Shown in pieces: positions 22,201 through 34,500 of a stretch of 64,000 nucleotides of DNA. The notes under the pieces are model-generated. The model was not told the origin of the DNA and ran no database searches. It saw nothing but the letters and a program-made list of their open reading frames with translations. Location of the stretch: assembly GCA_033964015.1 (NCBI GenBank), contig CM066915.1, positions 1,364,001-1,428,000 on the forward strand, read 5' to 3'. How positions within the stretch are numbered: the first letter of the stretch is position 1; every line of letters starts with the position of its first letter. The position numbers were made by a program, and so were the translations under genes. This DNA is from Scolanthus callimorphus (lineage: Eukaryota > Cnidaria > Anthozoa > Actiniaria > Edwardsiidae).

Positions 22201-23530
22201 CCAAGTTATCAAACCGTTGACCAAAACCTCGCAGATTCCGAGGGACCAAAAAAAGCAAAACGAGGGCCTTAATTTAGAAGGGGCGAGAAGTGAAATTCTA
22301 TTTTCAGGTATAGCCTGCTGTTAGGATAACAGTCTTAAAATGCGAAAAATGGTATAAATTGACGACTTTTATTAGGATAGGCAGGATACAAGGAGAGATT
22401 TGAAAAATCTTGTTCCCGTTGAAGCATCTTGATTCCCATTCCCGGTAGACAAATCCTGTTCCCGGTAACCCAAATCCCGTTTTCCTAGCCTAAAAAAAGG
22501 TGAATCCCGGCTCCTGTTTTACCCCTTCAGGACCCTGGTACTAACAATAGTACTGTCGTGACATTTTTTCAGCATCACCCAAGTTGTTGATGTCATCAAA
22601 CATTGCAGCAATAAATCACTTCCCGTTGATGTGATATCAATAGTGGAAGTAATTCACAGGTTTTGGAAAGTACTTCCAGTCACACTAGTGAGTGAAGACA
22701 CTGAAGATGAAAGAACTACAATAATCAAAGATCCAGGTGGTTTGCCTTGTACTATGAAATACACTGCTAAACCATCATTTCAACAACTGCCCCATACAGG
22801 TATGAGTAGGAACACAGTGGCTTAAAGGGGCACTCGCAAGCTTACCTGACAAGCAAATAATTCAAATCGCAATCCAATTCCATCCTCTTGATAACAGACA
22901 AAAACACTAAGGATGTGTATTGATTTAACAGTTATAAGGTCATTTAACAAACCTGGACTGTTATTTTGGATATTCCTGATAAGCTTGAAAGTATTTTTGG
23001 TGATTAGAATTAGACTTATTTTTTGACAGGTGGTACAAAAATTAAGCATGCAAGTGGCCCTTTAAAATGGCAGCTGCAAAAAAAGTTTTGCACCCCTCTA
23101 TTGATGACCCCAGTTTAACCCAGCCTGGAAATTTCTGGTTGTCCCCATCCAACCTGGAATTCATGACCACCCTCAAATTTATGCTTACCCACCTTGGAAT
23201 TTCAAATTTTTGGAATACCAACCTTAAATTTTACTGATGTAACTTCTTGTAGTAAGGTACCCACCCTGGATTTCCAGGCCTCTCTAGGACCACGTTTTAT
23301 TCCCTGGAATTCCAGTGGACCTCAACAGGGGGGTGCAGATGTTTTTGCAACTACCCAAAGCAATTCTCTAGGCCTGATCTCCCCTACTCTAGGTTTTGTT
23401 TCAAAAACAGGAAAGCACTCATAGACCCATGTAATCTTTATGATTTCAATAAATATTTAAAGCTTTCAGAATACTACAATTGGTTTATTTTTCAGGTTTC
23501 ATTTTGAAGATGATGAACAGCTGTGAGTGA
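19204..23530 (+). CDS. TRMT61B: tRNA (adenine-58-N1)-methyltransferase, mitochondrial type
   Basis: Five exons: 19204-19696, 20377-20567, 20985-21076, 22573-22799 and 23496-23530. They total 1038 nt (345 aa) with all phases continuous. The product would methylate N1 of A58 in mitochondrial tRNA using S-adenosylmethionine. Visible hallmarks are RGATPSYPKDI, the SAM-binding motif I EAGSGSGALTLFLSK, then GHIHSFDNNPKHYRKA, and LDGVLLDLQFPEEFL. The Arg/Phe-rich N-terminus (MFGRNLLGRFSFSGEK) suits a mitochondrial targeting peptide, so I chose this ATG over one at 19120 in the same frame. The first donor (G|GTTTGT) is weak but phase-correct. Intron 3 is occupied by a 1.36 kb transposon. The MIAAs nearest relative by layout is TRMT61B rather than TRMT61A. 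It converges on the Speedy gene with 372 bp between stops. Confidence 0.9.
21178..22537. mobile_element. hAT-like non-autonomous element in TRMT61B intron 3
   Basis: Perfect 16-bp TIRs (CAGGGTCCTGAAGGGG) lie at both ends, flanked by the direct repeat GTACTAA (21171-21177, 22538-22544). Both subterminal regions are built from AATCCCGTTCCCGGTA-like words. The interior includes GCGCGCGAAGCGCGC and no transposase. CAG-started TIRs and 7-8-bp duplications suggest hAT, but the class is inferred. Confidence 0.65.
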
Positions 23531-23902
23531 GCCAGGTCACCATAGATTAAATAGCAAATGCAGTTGAAATGTCTCAAGAATTTAAATAATTTGTTATCAA
23601 ATATTTTATAAAAACTGCTTCGATATGTTTTCAAATTATGTACATTAATTGTATATATAACTTATAATTCCATCCTGTTTAACTTGTTCACATCAGTATT
23701 GTGCTACTGTCAAAAAGAAGATTTGTGCCTTTTAATACGACATAATTCTTATTTATATCTGATCAATATGGTAGTTTTCTGATTGCCATTTGTGCTGGGA
23801 AAGCAGCATCTAATAATAAGAGATAAAATTTAACCCCACTCCTGCACAATTATGAACTCTGTACAATACTCATTTCTGTATGCTGCAGATTTTCCTGATT
23901 TC

Positions 23903-26452
23903 TCATTCCTCTAGCCATGCCAAACCCTTGCCGTGCTGGTCACTTGCAGGAAGAACTGTTCTCAGACCTGAAAAAAAAGAAATAACAGACTTTTTATTTC
24001 TTTTGTAAGAAAGATATTGGAAGACAGAATGGATCATCCAGCTATAACAGTGTGCAGTTGAGCTGCATTTGTTGCACTTTAGAATTTTGCAGTGTGTGCT
24101 GTTTCTGTTCAATCTGAATGATGCTTGTTTTGAATTATGGTAAAATGTGGGAAAGCATTGTTATTAAATAAAAGGATGGATGCCTTCAAATGGTTGGTTA
24201 AACTGCCTGTGTTTCTGCCCTTTAATATGAGCACTTTGTTACCTTTCATGTCAAAGCTTGAAGGACTGTTTGAGTCATCAGACATTGACTGAGAAGAGCC
24301 AGAACTGTAATCTGAGGTGATGACTGGTGAGAAGATATCTCTCTTATCTGGGATCTTACACTTGCTACAATGCACAGGGCTAGATTCAGGACCCCTAGGG
24401 CTTGTAGACAGGTCTTCACTAAGCCTTTCATAATCTCTCCATGCTCCGCCATGGTGGTTCCGCCGACTTCTATACCAGATGGGATGATCAGGTGCTATTG
24501 ACATCACCTGTGCGATGTAATGTAATAACAAGGATCTCTTGAAATGTGTTGAAACTTGAAAAAGACCGCTTGGCATTTCTTGGGTGCATGGTATTGTTTC
24601 TCAAAAAGATTTGCAGCATCACTTTCACATTGAGGCCTTTTTAATCTAAGGCCGGGACCAAACCAGTTTAATATTTGATAAACATTATCTGAAGGAATAA
24701 AGTACCACAAACAAAAAGGAAAATATAAAATTATAGACAGTAAAGGACAGGGTGGATTTAAGAGGAAATCTGCTGAGAAATCGAGTAATCTTGACACAAA
24801 GTGGAAACAATTTTTAGATAGAGTATTACGAAACCAATTTCCTTGTTTCTAGCATTTTATGAAAGGTCTTGATAGAATAAAGAATTGGCGATAACACCAA
24901 GAAGAAATTCCCAAGGAAACCTGAGAAATAATTTTTCAAAGTTGTGAAGATATGGTGTTGGCTGTTGATGTTCATTTTATAGTGCTGTCAACCTATACAA
25001 ATTGTATGGATTTGGACAACTTTCAGGATTCATTTTCGATGTTCGGTGTTGTAAGAAATGATTTTTTAGATCAGATATCAAAAGCAGTAAGACAGAAGTC
25101 TACAATATGATGTCAATAATTTTGTTCCAAGAATTATTTCCAATCGTTACTTGATTTTCAATGGATTACGTCTTAAATTGTGTCTTATGTGTAAAATGAA
25201 AGCCAATCAGAATACATAAAACTGTTGAACTAAATTATCAGCAGGTTCATCCCCCTCTGAAATCCTATGCCAGCCTATACTATCCCACCCCAAGGTCAAA
25301 AACCAACCTCTTCACATGTCTGTCGACTAACCACTGCCCTGTACTCCATTTTTCTCCATAACATATCTCGTCTAACTAAGAAAGCAGGGTATAGTTCCCG
25401 CCATCTCTTCCCAAGTGCCCAGGGGAAGATATCATACTTGTCATCTTCTTCATCCTCTTCCATGTCATTTGCAAGGTACCTGCAAGATAGAATTTCTCCA
25501 TTTCTTTAGTTTATTTAATTTCTGCATTTTATTTTGTATGCTCTTCTATCAGCTTCAGGGTCTGGCTCCTGGGCTTGAGATGCTATTTTGGCAAAGTTGA
25601 AAAACAAGAAAAGTAAAACCAAATTCACTGGAGATAATATAAAGAAGCCATGTAGAGAAAGAACTTATTGAAAATGTCTTTCCAATATAAGCTTAAATTA
25701 TTTTTAAGTGAAAATCACTTACAGCGCGAGAAAAAAGTTGAGCCTGTTGAACTCTCTTCGGTGAAGTTGAGCTCGACGAAAATATGCGTAAACCATGGAC
25801 AATAAATACTGCAAAAGACGAAAAACATTAGAACTTAGAGGAACGATACTATGGACCTTAAAAAGTTGGAAAATTGGTCCTATAAATGAGAAAACATGTC
25901 GAAAAAATAGCAACCTTGTCGGATATTTTTGCGCACTGATCCATCCATAGAAACTCGCGAATTATGTCGTCGTCTGAAAAGAAAAAGGAAATTTAATAAA
26001 ATAAACTATTGTCCATTTTATTTTGTCATGAATTTCAGACAAAATGGCAACCGAAACATGTTTTATAGTCTTGAACATTAAGGTTTCTCTAGGGAAAATG
26101 TTTCAAGGAAACTAGAAAAGAAACGCCAAAGCAAAGGCAACTTTCACTCACCAAGAAGCTTGAAAAAAGCAACCATAAATGAGTTCTTCCCGACATCATA
26201 GCTCGCTTTTAGCCTTTTACTAGGGTTTTGTCCTCCAACCACGGCATTTTCTAACTCAGCTCTTTTTCTCTTCGCCCTTTTCGTAGTTTGTTTTCCGAAT
26301 TTTTCTCGTCGATTTGTAGCATTTTCGGGCGTGTTGTTTTCCACAGGAAATATCGATAAAATATCCACTGAACATAAAAATGAGTTGTCACACTGACAGG
26401 AAATGTCTTTTTGTTCAGGAATAGAGGTGTTTTGTTGGGATTTGCTTGCCAT
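23903..26452 (-). CDS. SPDYA: Speedy/RINGO CDK activator
   Basis: Six minus-strand exons: 26452-26152, 25973-25915, 25808-25723, 25479-25308, 24507-24243 and 23967-23903. All are GT-AG and in phase (948 nt, 315 aa; human Speedy A is about 313). The RINGO domain spans roughly residues 92-230. Visible hallmarks are [20 protein letters not shown], then [45 protein letters not shown], and [11 protein letters not shown]. Proteins of this family bind CDK1/CDK2 and activate them without cyclin or T-loop phosphorylation, with roles in meiosis and S-phase entry. The N-terminal 90 residues carry a basic cluster ([11 protein letters not shown]), a likely nuclear signal. The C-terminus is Ser-rich. Start: ATG at 26452 (MASKSQQ); an in-frame ATG at 26464 is also possible. 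The farther upstream frame to 26587 is probably untranslated. Which vertebrate paralog it matches cannot be settled here. Confidence 0.92.
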
Positions 26453-28517
26453 TTGTCCTCCCATAGTTTGTCCCCATCCAGCGGGTAAAAAAGAGATGTT
26501 TTCAGTGGAAAATGAGGGAAGCTCTGTCGGTGTTGTTTTATTTTTCTCGGCGCCGTGTTTTCTCGTCGACCAATCAGCGCCCGTCATTTACGCGGGAAAT
26601 CAGCTTGAAAGGCTCGTGTCTTTCAAGTTTTATCAGTTCGACAAACATTCCCCGAGTGTTTGTAAGAAACCAGAGAGCACGCAGAAAGTATTTTTATTGC
26701 TTTTAGAAAATAACATACACACGCGCGACAGCGTTGCGTGACAATCGTGTTTCTCAGGTCTCTTACAAACACGCTTTTTAACCAATCAGAATGCGCACAT
26801 TCGCAATACAACATAGGTGTTATCGTGTTATTTTCTAATTGTCTTTACAGAGCAAGCGCAGGACAAAACTCACGCACACATTTAGCAGTTTAGTAGTCCA
26901 TCTACTACTATCAGGGTGGTGAAGGGGGGGTAGCGATCACGAATCACGGACCGATTTTTCGTTATTTCACGGATCACGGAGTTATGAAAACGCTTTTCAC
27001 AAATCACGGAACTAAAATTTTAAAAACGATTATGCAAGTTGTGTTTTAATAAATATAGTGATATAAGTACTGTGCTCGATCTTTTTTCCTGATATTTCTT
27101 TTGATGGTGTGAGATTTCACTTAAATCTCACTTATATCGCCATCAAAACGACAATTGATCACAATTCAATAAAGTACGATTTCAAGGTCTCCTGTTATTT
27201 TATCAATTCGCGAAATTGGTTTGCTCATAGCATCCAGATCAGAATTTTTGCTACTATGAAGATGGTTCGGATCAGCACCGAGCCTTGCTTGTATGTTTCT
27301 GGATGCGCGCGAAGCGCGCTGCGATTTTGAACATCAATCTTCGCGGTTAATGAAATTCTTATTTCTGAGACATAAAAATCACGCTGAAGAAATGGAGTCA
27401 CGGAAAAAACATAATAGAAATTTTCTAAAAACTAAAAAAAAGCACAATACGATGTTTTAGTTTCTAAATGCTACACCAAAGTATCCTCTTTATGCGCGCT
27501 GCAAATTTTGGACATATAAGTTACAAGAATGGTGAAAAGGAGTAAATGAGAACTTGTTAACATTTGCGCTTCCTGACATTGCTGAACCTTTATTTACTGT
27601 TTGCTGATAGTAAATTTACTCAATTTGAAAAATACATTTTGATGTTGTACATGGCGAGCGCGCAGCGCGAGCCGACAAAAAAAAACAATCTATTTTTAAG
27701 GACGTCAGGTTCCCTAAAAAGCAGTCAGGAGAGAATGAGCCTGCTCGATATTGGTCCAAATGGTCCGTCTCTAATGACCAGCTTACACGTTTCACGAATC
27801 TCTAGGCCTGTAATCACGAGTCACGTAAGAGAAATTCGTAAAATCACGGGTCACGAGGGCATGAGATTTCACGGATCACGGCAATAATTTTCCTGTTTTC
27901 ACGAGTCACGGGGCAAATTTGGGGTGAATCACGGATCACGGAGAACCCCTTCCCCACCCTGTACTATGAATGAAACAAAACCAAGACTACGCGAAACCGA
28001 CAGTATTAACAGGCAGAAGAAGTTTAAAATACTATTAATTTTACGATGTTGCGAGGAGGAACGTTTTAGTGATTGGGTCGCAGAACGTGCGCACGACACG
28101 GGAAGGACACAGGAAGCCCGTAACGTAAATATTTTGCTACGCTGCGGATGTGAAGATTACGAAGTCTGCTTTTCTTTTTTTTCTCTCTGTGAGAAAATTT
28201 GAGGAGCTAAAAAGGTTTAGCCGGTTTTGAAATATCAGGTAAAACCAGGGGCAAAATTGTAAAACGTCTACCCACCCTCCTCGTCCCCTGGTTGTCGTAG
28301 TCGCCAAACCAAAGCTCTAGTTTTCGATTCCCGCCGTTTTCTATTTTACTGTTGGTACTCCTGTGGTTTATTGCCTGAGTAGTCTGGTAACTAGCTCGCA
28401 CGCGGCCATATTGTTTTGTAGAAAGTGTTCGATCGATGAAGGCAACATTTTTGCCAGAAATTTTGGCTAAAATGAGGTAGTTTTTGAAAAGTTTTCAACC
28501 GCAATAAGAACCTAGAG
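26453..28517. promoter_or_regulatory. Intergenic region between SPDYA and PAF1 start codons
   Basis: The two genes are head to head over 2.06 kb, about half of it being the transposon at 26912-27961. CCAATCAG words lie near 26570 and 26781. A short inverted repeat (GTGTTTGTAAGAAACCAGAG and its near complement) spans about 26660-26775. Without the insertion the spacing would be about 1 kb. Confidence 0.35.
26912..27961. mobile_element. Non-autonomous element with AATCACGGATCACGG subterminal repeats
   Basis: Ends are CAGGGTGGTGAAGGGG (left) and the complement of CAGGGTGGGGAAGGGG (right), flanked by TACTAT on both sides. About 100-180 bp at each end consist of reiterated TCACGGATCACGGA-type words. 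No transposase is present. The TIRs closely resemble those of the element at 21178-22537, so the two are related in ends but not in subterminal repeats. Confidence 0.65.
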
Positions 28518-31500
28518 ATGGCTCCTACTATCCAAGGCAGCAAACAGAAGCGGGATCAAGAACTTCAGTAAGTATTCACTCTTGAAATTGTCATGTCTGA
28601 CCAGTGACCAGAATTAGAAACTTTATTTGACTTCAGCTCCAAGTTATCAACTTACATCTTTCTACTCAGAATGTTATATATTTTCGATTCGTTTAGCCAA
28701 CTTCTGTATCAGAATACAAACTTCCAGGACTTAAGTTAACTGGTTAGCAAGAGATGCATGAACCTTTTTTGCTGTCACAAAAGCCAAATGCCTGGTTACT
28801 GATCACAGATCACAAAAAGTTCTGCAATCATATGGAAACCAGTTATGCCTATGGCTAAACTGGGACACATGTAGTGTGCAACATTTGTGTCCTGTATGTT
28901 TCCCAGTGTGGCTAAACTAGGAAATATCTCACGTGTGTGTCTTGAAAACATTGAAAACAAAATTGTTCATGTGCAACAATGTTTCTCGCGTGGCTAAATT
29001 GGGAAACATGTAGGAAACATGTGTCTAACCACAATAATGTAGATAGATAGACAGAAAACTTTATTTATGTGTCAAACCGCGTGCCTAGCTTAGGAATGCT
29101 CCCATACAGGGACACAAAAAGGAGAAAACAATAATAATTTAAAAAAATCTAAAAGCTTGTTTTTGTTTCCTTGTTATCTTTTTGTTTCAGACATGGCTCT
29201 AGAAGTTCAAGGTAAGAAATTTGGGAGAACTGGAATGATCTATTAATAAAAGATGTCATGAGAAACATCAAACAGGATGGTTATTACAGTGTATACTGGT
29301 ACATGCATTGTCAGGGATGCAGAATGTTTCTAGGCAGGCAGTTATTCAAAAAAGTAGCCGGCTTTGTTTGGCTAATTTCAGTGGCCCAATAAATGCTTTT
29401 GTCTGGGATCAAATGAAAAGTAGCCGGCAGTGAAATGAGGCCTTGCCTAGGCTCTATGTTTTGTATTCCATGGACCATTTTCTATTCCATTTTATGAAAT
29501 TCTTTGACCTTTTTCTCTTTCATATACCTTCTTATTTTCAGAACTGACTTTGTGGGTAGAGTCAAATACAACAACAATCTGCCAGACATCCCATTTGATG
29601 CTAAGTTTATTGCATATCCATTTGAAGGAAACAGGTAAATGAAAATTTTTTATCTGAAGTTTTATTCAAGAGGGGCACACATACACTATAGCTCTGTTAC
29701 TACTTTTAATCCTCTTGGAAAGGAATACACCACAGAGTTAAGACCACCACACACATGCCGATTTTTCATCGCAAGACAAAAATAATGACTGATCGGCTCA
29801 TGTGTGGTGACTCATGCCGAGCTTACAACAAAATATCGTGTGCCGCCACACTCAAGACAATTTTTGTTGCCAACAATTTTAAATTCAATGTTTGATAAAA
29901 TTAGCAGACGAAAAATATTGTTGTAAGCTTGTCACTGGTCACCACACACAAGCCGATCAGTCAGGATTTTTTGTTTTGTGGCAAAAAATTGGCCCATGTA
30001 TGGCTGCATGCAATAATCTTACAACAGCAATTCCTGTTGGGATCGGCTGATATGTGGCGGCCTTTAGGCCCCTGTTATGGTGCTAGTACCAGATTTCTGA
30101 GGCTGGTAGGACAAATAATATGTGCTTTAGCACCACTTCATTGTAACTCCTTGATAGCATGTATAATTTGTATTCTCAAAAAAGCAGGATTTTTACAGCT
30201 TAGGCTATTTGCAGACAGTGTGTGTGTAAACCGTTTGTCCTGAAAATAACAATAATAAACATTGAGAGGTTGAAAATTGAGTGTACTAACAGCACCCCCC
30301 CTTCACTCAACTTCCTTGCTTACCTTTTGCACTAGATACCCCCCTACTAAACCTTCTGAACCATCTTTAAAAATAATATATGCAACATAGGATCTATCAG
30401 TGACAGAGTGGAAGTTAAAAAAAATATAATGTCTAACTTCTTTCAATATATAAGCTCAAGATTCTGTATACAAAGAGTTTCTGTGACCAAAAGATGAATT
30501 CCAATTTTTAAAGAAATTTGAAGCTGAATATAACTTTTAGATATGATCAAGCAAAGTTTGCAACCTTCCTGATCAAAGTACTAATTCTCCATAAAATGGC
30601 AGAATTTCTGCAGAAACCCATCCATGGGAAAAGCTGAATTTCCCAAGGCACATGCATGGGAAGTGTACAGAATTCACAAGGATCGCCATGGGAAATCCGA
30701 AGGCTTTCATGTTGTTCTACCATGGGAATTCAGCTTTTCCCATGGATGAGTTTCTGCAAAAATTCCAACTCTTGCTGTTGTTTTTTTTAGATTTGTTCAG
30801 TACAAGCCCACATCATTAGAGAAAAACTACAAACATGAGCTGCTGACAGATATTGATCTTGGAGTGAACATTGATCTCATTGATCCTGAGATGTATCTGG
30901 GTGATCCCAATGGTAAGATATTTTATTGGAATCATTTTTAACACATTCTATGATATCATAGTGTTTATATGTAGAGAATAGTATGGAATTTATCTTTGTA
31001 GTGGTGACATTATTTTTGTTTTTACATATGATTATAACTTACTCTAGCCACCCTTGATCCTTCTGATGAAAAACTCCTTGAAGAAGATTCCATTGTCATG
31101 CCAGACCAAAAGAGGTATGTAGTAATAGTAGATTTACTGCAAGATGACCACAGCTCTTCACAAAGATTACTTCAGCAGCACAAAAAGGCCTCCCTTAACA
31201 GCCCCCATGGGCCTATTTTGGAATTTTATGGTTATGTTAACCCTCCTCCGAGTACCCATTCCAGAATTCCAGTTTAGGATGGGGGGCAAGAAAACAGAAA
31301 CAAAATTAAGTAACTGTTCTTCTAAGTGGCAGCTCTGGACAAGAAAAGTTGTTTGCTCTTACACATATTCTAATATTTTTGCCATAATGTTCCTTTGTGC
31401 ATGGTAGCTGATAGTATTTATAAAAAATATTTTATAAAATTTATAAAATATTTATTGTGTTGTTCTTTCAGAACAAGACATCACAACAAGAGTGTGTCAT

Positions 31501-34500
31501 GGCTCAGAAAAACAGAATACATCTCTACAGAATATAACCGTGCGCAGACAAGTAATGAGATGGCAGAGACCAAGTGAGTATTGTGTCGTGTTGTGATTGG
31601 TTGATTGGGCAATTCGCATGTGATTGGCTGAATGTTCATGAGAAGGAGATAATTCTACTTACTGTACTAAGGGACTGTACTCGCTTTTTCAGCCCTCCAA
31701 AGGCGGTCTCAAATTGATTGCGTGATTACCTTGTTATGTACCACAATATGATGCTTTGTTTACTGTATTTGCTGTGTGATCACTATTTTTTGTGGCCATT
31801 TACATGTGCAGCTTTACCCCCTTTCTCTATCAGAGCTCACTGGTGAATCTATGGGGGCCAGTGCACCCCCTTTTGTCACATGTTTTGTCATTATAATGGT
31901 GCCCCTCTTTCAGTCATGTTCCCCTCCCTTCCCAAATTTCTGGATCCGCCACTGGAGCTCCAGGTCAAAGGAACTGGAATTCAAAGCTTTAAGCAAACTA
32001 CTCGAAAGAAAGAACTCGAAAGAAAGAATTGATACAGTTGGCCAGTCAGGGAATCAAACTCAACACTCTGCGCACAGTGTGCCACGGGCAAACACACTTC
32101 ACCTATAAGCATTTTATAAACATTTTTCCAGCTGCGATAAATTCATTCATTCGTGCATCATCATCATCATCATCCCCTCTAGTAGAGTTTTTATTTAAGC
32201 ACGGTGGTTCTATCAGCGAGAGCCGCTGGTTTTCATAAAAGCTGTGATAAAAATTCTACAATATATAATAATATTAAAATAGTCGATACTGTTTAAAACA
32301 AGTCAAAGAAGCTGGGAGGCAACTTATCTAATTTTGATTTAAATGAAATCAGCGAGCTGCTTTCCCTTAATTCTTTGTGCAGTTTATTCCAGATATAAGC
32401 GCCCCGGTATCCAATTCGCTTTTTACCGTAATTCGTCTTAGGGAGGGGTAATTTCAAAGTTGAGGAAGACCCTCGAATATCATAGTGAACTAGCGTCCTC
32501 TCGAACTTGCTCGAAAGATAATCTGGGGCTAGGTTGTTGTAAATTAGCTTAGCTCCTTAGGGTGCGTCTACTGTTTCCAGTAGGCGTCGAAAGCTTGTTC
32601 TGTCCATCATCATCATAATCCCTTCTCTGGAGGCTTAGCTCCTTAGGGTACGTCTACTGTTTCCAGTAGGCGTTGAAAGCTTGTTCTGTCCATCATCTCT
32701 CTTCAACTGCTGGGCATCCATACCCAGTAGTCTCTCCAACCCAGTCCAACTGCCTGTGTATTCAAGATTGCTTTAAGCAACCTCTTTGAATCACTTCTTT
32801 TCCTTTTTTCTGCAGAGTTGGGTTTAGTATAAAGAAGAAGTTCAAGGGCACTGATCTCTACAAGGTACTGGTAGCAATCAAATGCTAATTTGTATGCTTC
32901 CCATTAGTTGATCTGTATTTCCTCTAATACTTTTGAAATCTCTTGCAAACACAGGATCGAGAAAGCCAGTTGGCTGCTATTGAAAATACATTTGAGGCTG
33001 CCAAGAAACCAGTAAGTTTCTAGAACTTTCATTGTTCTTATTGGTCATAATTCAAGAAGAAAAGAGTCACTTTTCAGTGCTTTCAGAACAAGCTGGTGAC
33101 TGCCAGAGCTCCACCAGCTTCTTAGCACTACTACAGATCTCACAAAACTGTCACAATGTGTTTGAAATTCATGCTGCTACCACGCCCACTAACATCTACA
33201 AGTTTGCCTACATTCCTTTGCTCACGTGAATTTCAACAGTCTGCCAATTTCACAGGATTTTCTTGAACGCTGCAAAAGCATCAAAGAAACGGCACCAAAT
33301 GAACTTATCAAGACCTAAAAAATTAGCTGGAAATGCAAACAATCATTTCAGATTTCATATACAGATTACTATGATTGTTGCCTTAAATGGCAAATTCCCA
33401 CCCAAAAACGACAGCAGACAGAAGCATTACCACAATAATAGACAAAACACAGACAAATGTAGGCAGAGTCGCAAATGTTTGTGGGTGTGGTAGTGGCGTG
33501 AATTTTCAAGGCAGTGCGACAGTATTTTGGTAGTATTTTAGGTTTCTCTGCCTGCTACTTTTCATTGGATCCCAGACAAAAGCATATTAGCCAAATTGGG
33601 CAGGCTAGGTTTTTTGGATAACCACCTGCTTAAAAACATTTTGACAGCACTGACTTTGTTTGGGTTTTTCTTCACATTCTAATTGGCTGACTAAACAAAG
33701 ACTAAACAAAGTAATGTGTAGAAATTTCTAGTCTGATTTACTTTCAGCAGTCATCTGGAATCTGCTGTACTTGGCCCATTCTTGAACTCAGGGCTCCCTG
33801 TCTTGTCTCCTTGCAGGGGAGGCTCTGGTGGCGCCGTTTGAGGGCCTTCTTTGATTGGCCGATTTTAAACATTGAAAGTTTTTCCCTCAATCACACTGTA
33901 TCAAATCTGGTGCATGTGTCAATGGCTGTCATCAGAGCCTCCCCCACAAGGAGACCAGCTGCGAGCTCTGGGTTCTAGAATGTACTTGGCCAAACTCCAA
34001 GCTCTATAATTTGAAAACTGCCACCTGATTATTTTGTAAACTCTACTGCTTATGAATCTAATCCTGTCAATTGGTTACTGGATAAAATGGAGCACTTTAT
34101 ACTCTCATCCAGTATAGTGCTATTCACTGATTATCAACATTGCCAACATTGTTAATGTGCCAGCCATCTGTGAGCCAATTGATCTCTGGTTGGCACATTA
34201 ATAACAATAGATGACATCAGCCTGAACAGCGCTATTACCAAACAGAAAAAGCAACACATGGCTACCAAATGGGGATGTACTCCTAACCCCTCACCAAATA
34301 TCTGCACTGGTCTTCCCCCTCTGATTTTGTGTTTGTTTGGTTACTTGTTTACCATCAGATCCATCGTCATCCCAGTAAGGCTAACATCACCCCAGTGGAG
34401 GTGCTCCCATTGTTTCCAGACTTCCAATTGTGGGCATACCCTTGCGCCCATGTTGTGTTTGACGTGGACCCCACCCCTAGGGATCGCAAGGGTCCTGCAT

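Noticed and set aside
26453..26587. Earlier start for Speedy at 26587
   Set aside because: The extra 45 codons overlap CCAAT-type promoter DNA. The ATGs at 26464 and 26452 give a length matching known Speedy A.
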